A model generated the notes under the pieces. It searched no databases, was not told the origin of the DNA, and saw only the letters and a list, made by a program, of their open reading frames with translations. A stretch of DNA of 64,000 nt, taken from Halocaridina rubra (taxonomy: Eukaryota > Arthropoda > Malacostraca > Decapoda > Atyidae). Below are positions 22,503 through 59,639 of the stretch, in pieces. The stretch covers positions 98,501 through 162,500 of the forward strand of contig JAXCGZ010015165.1 in assembly GCA_037179515.1 (NCBI GenBank), given 5' to 3'. Position 1 is the first letter of the stretch. Each line of letters starts with the position of its first letter. The position numbers and the translations under genes are program-made.

Positions 22503-23880
22503 TGTTGTGTACCTGTTTATTATTTACATATATTTCTTATGAGACTGAAGTTCAGTGAGGAAATATTAAAGAATATTTTAAACAATAGTTGTAATAATCT
22601 TTTAACCATAGCCAAAAAGGGTAGCCACAACCATAAAATAATAATTATGTCAGAAATTCTCAAAAGCAGACCTAGGTGACCAAAGCCGCATCCAGGTTCT
22701 CGTGCATCAAGAGGGACAGAGGTTGGTTGTGACAGTTCGGGGCATCTTTGGTTCTTTCTCTCCTGAGTTGCTTTGCAGCCTCTTCTGATCTCCAGCTCCA
22801 AGAGCTCTGTAGCAGCCTCAAGGATTGGCAGTGGCCTGCTGTAAGGAGTTGGGGTTGTTCGGCCAAGCAGTTTAGGAATAGCCAGCAACGCCAGCTAGAC
22901 CTAAGGAAGTGCTGGCGTACCCTAGCTCTATTCACTAGTTTTGTCAAGTAACAACATTAGTTTCAGTTCCTTTTTATCCCTTGCATGCCTTTCATCTTGC
23001 TGGATATCAAGGCATCTCCAAAACAAAGCTTTACACATGCTTATCTCCCTGGCCTTCCTATGATCTAAATTAAATCCTATTCATGACTCTCTCATTATCC
23101 ATCCTTTCAGGTGTCCAAACCAGTTGAGCAAAATCTTTTTCCTGACAGCATACATCTGCAACTCTCTTTTACCCTCTGCAGTAAAATAAAATTGACCTGG
23201 AAAATCCTTCACATATTCTCCAATATCCAGCAATTCAATTTACTCTCTCTCATGCACATTCATGAACATGACACTATGATGCCATACATCTGTTTCTCTC
23301 TTTGACTTAAAAACCCTTGGCATGTTCTTAACATCCAGCAATTAAATTTTCTATCTCACGTACATTTCACGTTCAGAAAATGAACAACCCAGTTTGGTAA
23401 ATCTTAAACAGACCTGCACACTATCCTGTGCTCCATCACCTTCACTCTCAGATCAATCTGCATGCCTTGACTGCCATTCAAACAGGGCTTAATAGTGACA
23501 CAAAACAGCAAAACAAAACAAAACTAATGTGACATTTTAAATTTATGGGTGTAAATACCTAATCAAAGACTTCTTCAACTAAAATTCTGGGTAGATATGT
23601 CTGGGATCAAACTGTCAAGTTAGTTAGTGTAAAAAAAAAAATAGTTAACACAGCTTAAAATTATTCAACTAACACAATTAGCACTCCCAGGTGCTAACAT
23701 TTTAAACTTTTGGGCATAAATATTTGATCATTAAAAGCCTTCTTTTCAACTAAAATTCAAATTATATAGGTCTGTGCCAAGTTTGTCAAGTTGGTAAAAA
23801 GACCTAAAGTTAACACAAACTAACCAAACAAATTAAACTAACATGAAGCAAAATTATAACAAAATGTTGTGGAAAAACAT
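22503..23880. other. No recognised gene
   Basis: A GC-richer island at 22660-22950 has overlapping open frames on both strands, but none resembles a known family. It may be an unrecognised repeat. The remainder is AT-rich with quasi-repeated phrases around 23130-23380 and shows no coding signal. Confidence 0.3.
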
Positions 23881-23887
23881 GTATCTA

Positions 23888-24165
23888 CTTTGCAAACACA
23901 ATAATCCTGTGTTCAAGCTCACTGTGGGGTGTTAAGAACCACATCCAGCATAATTTCCTCAGCTATAACCCGTCTGTACACATGTACATATTGTCCCGAA
24001 ATATATAATCTTATTTCTAATCTGCAAGCACAATACACCTGCCTTCAAAACCACTGTGGGGCATTAGGAAGGCCATCCAATTCAATTCCCCAGTTCTAGC
24101 CTGTCTGCGTCCACCCTTATTTGAATGGGGATTAATAGCGACACATAAAACATCAAACAACAATA
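23888..24165 (+). repeat. Two tRNA-derived SINE copies in tandem
   Basis: Copies at about 23888-23985 and 24018-24165 share TGTTCAAGCTCACTGTGGGG-type sequence (a B-box-like TGTTCAA), CATCCAG, TTCCCCAGTTCTA, CCTGTCTG and CCTTATTTGAATGGGGATTA. The first is truncated. The same family recurs at least ten more times in this window. Confidence 0.6.
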
Positions 24166-24639
24166 AACCGCAACACAAAAAAAGGTATAACAAAGTGCAT
24201 ATTAATGTAGCCAAGAAAATACAAGGTACTACTATCTTAAAATGCAAGAAGAAAGAACAAAGTAGTACTATCTTAAAAGAGCATACAATAATGTCCCTCA
24301 CACAGTTCATCTTTATCATCAACATCGCCTGAAAGACCGTAAAATGTAGAAGGCCTCATTGAACTTCCGTCACTCATTTTTTTCCTGCAGCTTCACTTCT
24401 ACACATCTTCATTCTCCCTCAAGTAGGTCTTCTGGGTCTTCCAGTTTTTCTAGTGCCTACTTTGTTATCAAAATAAATATATAGCTTCTAACCTACACCT
24501 GAATCTGGTTCATTTCAATTAAGTGGCTCTAAAAGATCCAAATTGACATAAAAAATAAAATGTATTTGAGAACACTAGCATACGAGACTGTGCAATCTTT
24601 CTTGTACATCTGGTAACAGAACATAATTTACAAAAACTT

Positions 24640-24770
24640 GGAAAATATGCTGTATATATATGCATATATGTATACATATGCATACATATACTGTATACAT
24701 ATGGATACATATACTGTATACATATGGATACATTTGTTGAGTACATATGTATACATATGCTATATGTGAT
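24640..24770. repeat. ATAC-rich degenerate repeat
   Basis: Repeated CATATACTGTATACATATGG-type units, a simple-sequence tract with several internal palindromes. No gene. Confidence 0.6.
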
Positions 24771-25019
24771 TACTGATAGATAATATAAAATACACGTCAT
24801 ACAATTCTTGTGAAAAGTATCTTTTATTAAGTTCAAAAATTTGCACAAGAACAAATATATTAACAAAAAATAATTTTAAGAACTGATGAAAGCATCATTT
24901 GCTATATAAATACAAAACCTGAAAACTCAAATATATTTAACTTACCCTATGTGACTACTTTCTTGAACTCAAAGAAATTATATATTTGGTTTAGAAAAAT
25001 GAAACGTAACAGGTCGTTT

Positions 25020-25310
25020 ACAGGTATGAGACTTGATGTATACATATACATGCATGTTTACACAATACCTGTAATCCCCTTCTTTTAGGGAGGCCGAGTT
25101 AAAGCACACATATTTACCAGAAACCAAAAATTCCTCAATTGCTTTTCTCAGCTCCTTGGGATAAAAAGTTGCCAAGGAGCTGTAAAGAGTGTTCAAGACA
25201 TATTTGGCTGGTGAATGTGTATGCTTTGACTCGGCCTTCTTTACATGAGGGATTACACCCATTATGAATGCTATGTACGTGTATACATAAAATCTCATGT
25301 ATACACAGCC
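25020..25310. repeat. Fold-back (inverted repeat) element carrying the GGCCGAGTCAAAGCAC motif
   Basis: The left arm has TGTAATCCC..GGAGGCCGAGTTAAAGCACACATATTTACCAG (mismatches allowed) and CAGCTCCTTGG at 25150-25160. The right arm, 25175-25290, is its reverse complement with about 75-80% agreement by eye. The centre is short, so the whole ~280 bp could fold back. The arm motif recurs singly at 51690, 52065, 54510, 54790 and 55090. Confidence 0.65.
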
Positions 25311-25797
25311 ATTACATTCTGACAGGTTTCTGTCTTATGGAATGTGTTAATACACAAACACCATTAAGTCCTTTCAATTATATTCATGAAATGTGTTCAA
25401 CTGAAAACTGATTATTCACATGTGTTTACAAACAACTACAAGCATCAGCTTAAAATCCTTTCTTGATTTCAAGCTAATATTAAACAAAACCTGTATCTAA
25501 ACATATGCTCCATTTGTTGCCAAGAGTCATTTGAGCGAAATTTTAACCAGTGTTCAGTGTTTTGCCGAGCTCAGGCAAAGCACAACCTTCTGAATTGCAA
25601 GAACGGCATTGAAAAGTCATTACAAACACTGTTGACAGCACTATGAGATCATCAGTCCTCTTAAGGTCACCAGTTCTTTTGAGGTCACCATCACTGCCAA
25701 TCTCTCTAAACTTTGTATACAAACATTTGATACTCCTTTAACATTAGATGAACCGTGTCCAGACTCATTTCTGGGCCATTGCTGAACGGTGACTGAC

Positions 25798-25968
25798 AGG
25801 GACCATGATAGCTGAGGTGGTTAGAATACTAGACCTGGGAGCTGACAGACCTGTTATCAAGCCCAGTATGAGGCGTCATGTAAGACATCAACCTCAATTC
25901 CCTAGCCACACTGGCTGTGCCAACTCCCAAAATGGGGATTACTTGTAACACATAAAACTTAAAACACA
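25798..25968 (+). repeat. tRNA-derived SINE copy
   Basis: Starts GCTGAGGTGGTTAGAATACT (A-box-like region), followed by ATCAAGCCCAGT (B-box-like), CTCAATTCCCTAGC and AAAATGGGGATTA, ending near CACATAAAAC. Same family as the copies at 24018, 32490, 46318 and 51460. Confidence 0.6.
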
Positions 25969-26868
25969 CAAATAAATCGTGATGGGCAATGTTGATTCAT
26001 TATACCACAAAGCACGTTGGGGTTTCTCCTGCATAAATGCACTTTTTGATACTCTTTACCATTTGCTTGATCTTGTCCAGACTTATTTTCGAACCATATC
26101 TAAACTGTGACTGGCAACTTTGTTTCATTATAGCAGAAAGCACATTGGACTTTCCCCTTTACGGACACATATTTTATCCTGGTATATATAGAGAAATTGT
26201 ACTTATTCCACCCTGCCACAACATTCACATTCCTATATTAGATATATGTTCATAATCTGGAGAGCACTTGATACTCACTTTGTAAGAGAACGCTATAAAC
26301 TCTGTAGCAGAGAGGGTGCTCCACAGAGGGAGATTCATTACCACATCACTTCAAGTGCCTTATTTACCTCTTTCCCTGTGCAGAGATCATAGGGTACAAA
26401 TTAAGGTTCAAAGTGTTGATAAGATCATATTACTCTAATTATTTTAAGAATTCAATCACACTTACTAGAATTTCTTAAATCATATTAATCCCACTTATAT
26501 TGTCTTAAATCTCGCATATATCAAAAATTCAATCTGACATCATATTAGAATTCAATCATTTGTAAGATCATACTACCCCCACATATCAAGAGTTCAATCT
26601 CATTACTTAGAATCCAATCTTCTTTTCCAACATGATATCGCGTGATGCTGAAGTCAACAGTATGGCAACAAATGAAAGAAAAAGAGGAGGCAACAGGGTT
26701 CCTGTATAAACAAAAAATTCAGGAATGAAGACACTGTTTTTCCTTTTTTTGTTTCATGCCTTTTAACATACAATACAAGGACTTTCTCCGGCAAAATATG
26801 ACTTTTTCATTCAAAATATAATATTCTCACCCAATTAATATATATCTCTAGTCCTAAATACCTATGAA
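25969..26868. other. 3' flank of the THAP gene, no gene recognised
   Basis: AT-rich sequence downstream of the stop codon at 26869 (minus strand). It may contain the 3' UTR. I did not find a minus-strand AATAAA within the first ~500 bases; one occurs far downstream near 24817. Nothing else is recognisable. Confidence 0.4.
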
Positions 26869-53954
<27,086 letters not shown>

Positions 53955-53969
53955 ACTGGCTTTGGATAA

Positions 53970-53986
53970 AGGTCAAAACAAGGTCA
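53970..53986 (+). promoter_or_regulatory. Perfect DR5 nuclear-receptor half-site pair
   Basis: AGGTCA, a 5-base spacer AAACA, then AGGTCA, located 16-32 bases upstream of the THAP gene ATG (minus-strand sense), so in its 5' UTR or proximal promoter. Two exact half-sites at spacing five fit retinoid-type receptor binding. Function is inferred only. Confidence 0.4.
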
Positions 53987-54043
53987 CTTGGGAACGGATG
54001 AAGGCAGAGATTCCTTCGCAGTATACTGAGCTGAGCTGACTGA

Positions 54044-54054
54044 AAGATGGCGGC
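54044..54054 (+). promoter_or_regulatory. YY1-like core promoter motif
   Basis: AAGATGGCGGC at about 90-100 bases upstream of the THAP gene ATG matches the YY1 consensus, which is commonly found near transcription starts of broadly expressed genes. The transcription start is unknown. Confidence 0.35.
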
Positions 54055-54504
54055 TGGGCTGATATCCGCAGTCTGTCCCACCAAGCACTGGGTCCAACAC
54101 TCTACTCTCAGATTTCGCCATGATCCAGTGCAGATATCTTATCTTTCCCCCAACACAATTTATTTTCAGAGATTTCTTTCCACCAGTCTAGCTTATTTTC
54201 ACAAATTTATTGGCATCAGTCTAATTTATTTTCACATTTCTGAACAGAAGCCAACATTTAAAAGATATTTTACTTTCACTCTGGTTCCAACGCTAGACCG
54301 TTCATGGCTAATCAAGCCTTTGCTGGCGAAGGCATTTTTCTCAATAATTATTTTCTTATTATCAGTGGAGTAAAGAGAATAGAATATAAAGTGCAAACGC
54401 TACTATGCTCACTCCTGGATTAGTATATTTATGGTATGTCCAGAGTCTCAGAAAATTATACAGTAAAATTATATATATAATAACTGCAATCACTCTTGTC
54501 ATGA

Positions 54505-54570
54505 GGATGGCCGAGCCACAGCACACACAGGCACGAGATACCAAACATACTTTAAACACTCCTTTAAGGT
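54505..54570 (+). repeat. GGCCGAGTCAAAGCAC family copy
   Basis: TGAGGATGGCCGAGCCACAG, CACACACAGGCACGAGATAC. A diverged copy of the repeat seen at 52065 and 54790. Confidence 0.45.
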
Positions 54571-54634
54571 TTTATAATAATAGGAGCAGTAGTAATAGTA
54601 CTAGTAGTAGTACAGAATTGTTCTGGTTAAGCTT

Positions 54635-54712
54635 TTTTTTCTATTCCTTGATGTTCTCCCTTGAGGGTGAGCGGACCTTCCGTTTTGACCCGCAGGTGGG
54701 GGATGGTTAAGC
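54635..54712 (-). repeat. Isolated 3' end of the RNase H LINE
   Basis: T run, TTGATGTTCTCCCTTGAGGG, TGAGCGGACCTTCCG and CCCGCAGGTGGGGG match the 3' tail unit at 3359-3413. It is a severely truncated insertion of the same family, 49 kb away. Confidence 0.65.
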
Positions 54713-54784
54713 TTAAGGCATAAAATTCACAGGTAATAACTTTCAGGCGTCAAGTTTCCTTGCTAATAAATACATAACTAATGG

Positions 54785-55135
54785 TCGCAGTTTTCCTTGT
54801 AAGGGGGTGGCCGAGTCAAAGCACACAATTACCAGAAGATATTACACCCTGATCACTCCTCTTAGCTCCCTTCCCAATTTATGTTTCATAATAATTATAA
54901 TAATAACTATAATAATAATAATAATATCAGAATAGTCAAAGGAAAAGCATCTGATGTAATTGTGAAGTGTTTAATATGGGGCTGCAGCAAGCATCAGCCT
55001 TTTGCCTCAATCACAAATTAAGCACCTAAAATTACATTAGGTGCGTATTCTGGGATTAATCAATAATAATACCATGGCCACAATCCCCTATGTAAGAGGG
55101 TGGCCGAGTCAAAGCACATAAGTGTACTAGTGAAT
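54785..55135 (+). repeat. Two copies of the GGCCGAGTCAAAGCAC repeat family
   Basis: At 54785-54880: TTCCTTGTAAGGGGGTGGCC, GAGTCAAAGCACACAATTAC. At 55075-55130: CTATGTAAGAGGGTGGCCGA, GTCAAAGCACATAAGTG. The first is followed by an ATAATAATA tail (54890-54930), as expected of a short retroelement. Confidence 0.55.
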
Positions 55136-55299
55136 AGCATGCAATTAAATGTTCAATAATTGAGTAATTACATTGACGTCATCTTGAAGTCATAATGAAA
55201 ACAAAATAAATGAGCGCATATCATAGTGCAACCTTAAATTCCCGTCTTTTCCCAAAGACTGACCATTACAACAAGTAAAATTGGTTTTTGTGCTGACGT

Positions 55300-56019
55300 T
55301 TATGGAAAAGTCAATCGAGACAGTCTAGGATTAAAGGAAAGGAATATTAACAAAGATTTGCATCTATTGTTGGATTCAAGATATACAATGTTGGCACTGT
55401 GCCTATAGATGAACTTGCTTACTTTGGCACTCACAGTATTGATTCTCAGAGAGCTTGCAAACTCTGGATGATCCTCCCTTATGTCCAACTGTTCACTGCT
55501 AGTGGCATCTCCCTCCCCTTCCACACGAGATAAGCAATGCTTGAATCTTTTATGCTCTGTGAAGCTAGCATAAACCTCCTTCATGTGGCTCTTGTTTTTA
55601 TTTACTCTCATCACGTTCACTGATGGGGCCCAGTCTGGGTCATCAATTTTATGCAAATCAGCTCTTTTTCCTACAAAAAAGTGGCCTTAAGTCAGTCAGG
55701 TCTGGTTATTTCTGAAAACCAATAAGGAAATAAAACACAAAAATTTACAAGTTTACTATGATAATTGCAAATTTTATAGCATGAAACTTCGCCTATCCTT
55801 ACCTGTCACAAAATGAGCTGAACAAATGCGAATACTATCAATGTTTTTTCTTATTAAATTCTGATTTAACAGGGAGAGCCATAGACGTCTTCTTTCCACT
55901 GACAGCTTCTTGCATTCTTCACCTTGATGTAATATAACTCCTGGTACCCTGTGATACTGCAAATGCTTTTCTCGGTCACTCCTGTTGTAGCAACCATGGA
56001 CGTGACAAATATTAACCAT
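55300..56019 (-). CDS. THAP-domain protein, second gene (two exons, 195 aa)
   Basis: Exon 1 (56019-55803) starts MVNICHVHGCYNRSDREKHL and holds the THAP zinc ligands C-x4-C and ICSAHF (C-x2-H). It ends at donor GTAAGG (55802). Exon 2 (55670-55300) begins after TTTTTTGTAG. The split codon G|GA restores VTGKRADLHK, followed by DDPDWAPSVNV, the typical end of this THAP subtype (GKPA..NPDW.PSL). The total of 588 nt is in frame. The rest is a short charged region without further domains, so the protein is small for the family and may be incomplete, or exon 1 may splice elsewhere. It lies upstream of and on the same strand as the large THAP gene. Presumed nuclear DNA-binding protein. Confidence 0.7.
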
Positions 56020-56159
56020 TTTTGCAAGAGGAGAATGAAGAATGGTAACTGCAAAGTGAGTGAAGCAGACAACCACAGGAATGTGTAGACCTTCAGTACC
56101 TCCAAGACGGTGGACCTCAAGTTTGTGAAATCACATGAAAACACTCTACAGGAAAAGGA

Positions 56160-56640
56160 AGTGTAAATATCATAAATTATGGTCAGGTCATGTAAACGTC
56201 TGCTACCATAATGGCAGTAGGGAATCCTGCATTTGTTCTTGCTGCCTTACAGGCATATACAGGGAGCATGAAAGGCTTGGGGAATAAATCCTGTGAGAAA
56301 ATCTGGATGGAGAGACCTGAAGGCAGATGATGGGGAGGAGTGCTCCAAACCTTCCTCTCTCTGGCATCTCCTGCAGTGCTGCTTGATTTCTAAGCGTAGT
56401 GACTATGTCTTCCCTTTAAAGCTAATCAGTAGTGTGGAGAGAGGGGGAAGTGTAAAATAGACTAGGCACCTCTTCCTTATCTTTAGCCCAGGCAAGCAAC
56501 AGGCTTGCTGATTTAAGCGACTGTCAAGATGAAAAGACCCATGTATTATTATTATTATTGTTGTTATCATTTTCAAGATACAGTAAATTGATAGAGTTTC
56601 AAACTAGTCTTCTTAAGCAAGGGTATACAAGTAATAATAA
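56160..56640. other. No gene recognised
   Basis: Mixed-composition sequence with no coding frame or repeat that I recognise, ending in short ATT/AAT runs near 56545 and 56635. Confidence 0.35.
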
Positions 56641-56648
56641 TAATAATA

Positions 56649-57309
56649 CAGGGTGTCCTTGACAATTACGGAGTTCCATTCCTCATGACATGTCATAACC
56701 CGATTTTCCACATAAGTCAGAACACACCTAAATAAGCACCTTCGTCATCCACCTATGCTAATGCAGAAGGAATGTCCATAATCTAAGACATAAAAACACT
56801 ACATTTCTATGACATACGGAAACATAACTAGGACTGAAAAAACACATGGAGGACATATATATATATATAAAATAATGATATAACACAGCTAAAAAAAAGA
56901 GAATAATGCCTTACATTTACTCCTGTGGTTGGCCTGCACACTGGAAGGGGTGTTGCAAGGGAGGGAGACACAGTTATAAGGAGGAAAAAGCTGGAGAGGC
57001 ACGAGAACATGAGCAGGCACTGGAGACACTAGGGCAGGTGAGTGTGGAGAGGCAGGAGCACCTGCAGCAGGTGCTGGAGATACTGGGACAGGTGAGTCTG
57101 GTGAGGCAGCTGAGGTAAAAGGTACAGGATCTGTTGCTGGCGTGATGACATATTCTTCCACCACACTCAAGCAACTGTTCCCGTACAAAGTTCGTATTTA
57201 CAACGCAAACCACGTAGGTCGAAGCAATGATTTCTTAATAACTTAAACGAGAAACATCGTAACCACGAAACGTCACAGGTTGAGAACCTCATAAACCGAG
57301 GACACCCTG
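56649..57309. mobile_element. Pogo-like TIR element with TA duplications (661 bp)
   Basis: The left end CAGGGTGTCCTTGACAATTA and, on the minus strand, the right end CAGGGTGTCCTCGGTTTATG share the first 11 bases exactly. TA flanks both ends (56647-56648; 57310-57311) inside AAT repeats. An interior minus-strand frame (57188-56889) is Pro/Ala/Ser-rich (PDSPVPVSPAPAAGAPAS). It may be a leftover linker of a pogo-type transposase. Non-autonomous. Confidence 0.75.
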
Positions 57310-57334
57310 TAATAATAATAACGTTTGTTTGCCA

Positions 57335-57500
57335 ATTTGTGTCTCAGTGAACCCCCATTCTTGGGGTAGGCACAGACATGTTGGTGCTGGGGAATTTATG
57401 CTGGATGCCCCTCCTGATTCCCAACGGTGGGTTCGATCGCAATACTGTCACTTCATGAGTGAAGTACTTGAACCATTGCACTACCCGTCCCCAATTAATA
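57335..57500 (-). repeat. tRNA-derived SINE copy
   Basis: On the plus strand: GAACCCCCATTCTTGGGGTAG, GCACAGACATGTTGGTGCTG, GGGAATTTATGCTGGATGCC, GGGTTCGATCGCAATAC (B-box-like on this strand) and TTGAACCATTGCACTACCCG (head). Same family, minus orientation. Confidence 0.6.
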
Positions 57501-57507
57501 ATAATAA

Positions 57508-57780
57508 TAACCCAGCCACTGAGGGGGGCAAGCCAGCCTCAACTTGGTGCCGGTCCCAAGCCCGGGTAGATGGGGGAGGGTTGGTGGCAGGAAGGGCATC
57601 CGGCCATAAAAAATTTTGCCAAAACCAAAATATGGCCTGTACAGATAACGAGAATAATCACCATACTTTGAATCACTGATGACCTGAGGTCTGAAGGTTT
57701 GTTGGGTGATGAGGTATGGGACAGAAACAAATGGAGAAAACTGGCCAGAAACATCGACCCCACATAAAAGTGGAAAAAGA
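57508..57780 (+). repeat. RTE-like LINE 5' region-derived repeat with (AAT)n tail
   Basis: GGTGCCGGTCCCAAGCCCGG, then GGAGGGTTGGTGGCAGGAAG and GGCATCCGGCCATAAAA. This is the well-known conserved stretch near the 5' part of RTE/BovB-type elements. Here it is followed by ~150 bp of other sequence and an AATAATAAT tail at 57790, so it may be a SINE-like derivative. Confidence 0.65.
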
Positions 57781-57787
57781 TGTAGAC

Positions 57788-57789
<2 letters not shown>

Positions 57790-57826
<37 letters not shown>
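57790..57826. repeat. (AAT)n microsatellite
   Basis: Pure AAT run, probably the tail of the preceding RTE-like repeat. Confidence 0.9.
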
Positions 57827-57828
<2 letters not shown>

Positions 57829-57884
57829 GCCTCTAATAGGAATGACTATGGCCATTGCATTATTATTAGCATTACTGTATTTCT

Positions 57885-58042
57885 ACTTTTAAAGTGCCAC
57901 TTTTAATCCCCATTATGGGGGTGAACACGGAGTGAGGCTGGAGAATTAAGAGCTGATGCCCTTTTTAACGCCCCACGATGGCCTCCATCATGGAGTTATC
58001 AATTCCCGTGTTGAGTATTTTAACCACTAGGCTACCCTGACC
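57885..58042 (-). repeat. tRNA-derived SINE copy
   Basis: On the plus strand: TTAATCCCCATTATGGGGGTG, GTGAGGCTGGAGAATTAAGA, ACGCCCCACGATGG and TTTTAACCACTAGGCTACCC (head). It abuts a (TTA)n run at 58044. Confidence 0.6.

Positions 58043-58043
<1 letters not shown>

Positions 58044-58097
<54 letters not shown>
58044..58097. repeat. (TTA)n microsatellite
   Basis: Pure ATT run of about 18 units. Confidence 0.95.
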
Positions 58098-58261
58098 GAA
58101 GACTACTGAAGCTTCAAACGTTGTATAAGTAGTAGTCGTAGTAGTAGCAGTAGTATGTTTGCTGAGAATGGTATGATGGGAGAGATAATATTCGTAACAA
58201 TACTGATAATTCTCAGATACTACAAAATTACACCCACAGTAAATCGTCTACCACTATTGTC

Positions 58262-58484
58262 AACGAGAGAGAGAGAGAGAGAGAACTCTACCTCTCGCAT
58301 GAATAACACCTGCCTTTGATATTTTCATAGACTATTGAAACTTGGATGGATAGATAAATAGATAGCTATAAATATTTAGATAGTTTATCAATATAAAAAT
58401 AGCAAAATATACATTATATGCATAATTAATTCACCTATTTAGTACAGTATACATATCGGGATACTTGACAGCAGATATGAATAG

Positions 58485-58577
<93 letters not shown>

Positions 58578-58790
58578 TCTTATCTACATATTCATATCTG
58601 CTGTCAAGTTCCCCATATGTATACTGTACTAAATAGGTGAATTAGTTATGCATATAATGTATATTTTGTTATTTTGATATCGATAAACTTCCTAAATATT
58701 TATAGCTATCTATTTCTCTAACTATCCATCCAAATTTCAATAGTCTATGAAAATATCAAGGGCAGATGCTATCCATGCGAGAGGTAGAGA

Positions 58791-58853
<63 letters not shown>
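58262..58853. repeat. ~590-bp palindrome with (GA)n/(CT)n ends and (AT)n centre
   Basis: The left arm, 58262-58484, starts with a GA run, then CTCTACCTCTCGCATG, ATATTTTCATAGACTATTGA and TTGACAGCAGATATGAATA. The right arm, 58577-58853, is its reverse complement (TATTCATATCTGCTGTCAA, TCAATAGTCTATGAAAATAT, CATGCGAGAGGTAGAGAG) and ends in a CT run. By eye the arms agree at about 90% over ~205 bases. The centre (58485-58576) is pure AT. No coding frame. Confidence 0.9.
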
Positions 58854-58856
<3 letters not shown>

Positions 58857-58894
58857 AGTTCTTTCTTCCACTGCAAATTCCGTGTTCCCTCTCC

Positions 58895-59270
58895 TGCTAC
58901 GGGGGAAAAAAGAATACCACTACCGTGTTTCCCTGCGTGTCATAAAAGTCGACTAAATAGGACATAGGGAGGGGTCTGGGAATCTTTTCCTCTGCATTTC
59001 CTTCCATAGAGAGTCACGATTTAGCTCTAACTCGTCAATCCCCACTCCCCCGGCCACTGGGGGGAGCAAGCCAACTTAACTCTGTGCCAGTCCCAAGCCA
59101 TGATCAAAGAAGATGGTTGTGGTCAGGAAGGGGATCAGGCCGAAATACTCTAACCCAAAAGCAACACTAGTCTCTATGAAGCTATTGTAAAACAGCAACA
59201 CTATCTAAATAAGTGAAAAATTGCTGCGAGAAGATCCAGAGAGACAGACTGGAGCAATCCCTGATTAGGC
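58895..59270 (+). repeat. Composite dispersed repeat: CTGCGTGTC unit joined to RTE-like unit
   Basis: CCCTGCGTGTCATAAAAGTC, GACTAAATAGGACATAGGG, then GTGCCAGTCCCAAGCCATGA and AGGAAGGGGATCAGGCCGAA. The two parts are seen separately elsewhere (32230 and 57508) and here lie in one unit. This suggests that they belong to one larger RTE-like family. Confidence 0.55.
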
Positions 59271-59639
59271 ACCTGAAGCCCTTTTAGGTCTGTAATTTAG
59301 GACTGAGGCTGAAGGCAAGTGCCTGATTTGGGACTGAGACTGATTGCAGGAATATATAATTACTTTCTCATCTTTCTCACCATACGTCTGAGTAGATAGT
59401 TCTATTATTAAACTTAGGTTAGGTAAGGTAAGGTAAAGTTTGGTTAACCTAATCTAACCCAAACCAACTATAATTTTGAATGTAGTGCTTTATCTGGAAC
59501 TGAGGTACATTGGGTGCCTATTCTGGCACAGATCAAATAGACTATATAACATGTATATTTATAATTTTTTATTATGGACTAGTGCTATACAGCACTTAGT
59601 GGTGCTAAAATGAGACCTAATATTTTGATCGTCACTTTT
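59271..59639. other. No gene; short TTAGG-like run
   Basis: TTAGGTTAGGTAAGGTAAGG lies at 59413-59432. The rest is unrecognised. Confidence 0.4.

Noticed and set aside
22660..22950. Overlapping frames of 91-122 residues in a GC-richer patch
   Set aside because: No motif matches a known family and both strands are equally open; it is left as unrecognised sequence.
54047..54373. 108-residue plus-strand frame starting MAAGLISAVC
   Set aside because: It opens on the YY1-like motif in the presumed promoter, has no family resemblance and consists of AT-rich low-information sequence.
56889..57213. Pro/Ala/Ser-rich frames as an independent gene
   Set aside because: They lie wholly inside a TIR-bounded 661-bp element and are best seen as transposon remnant.
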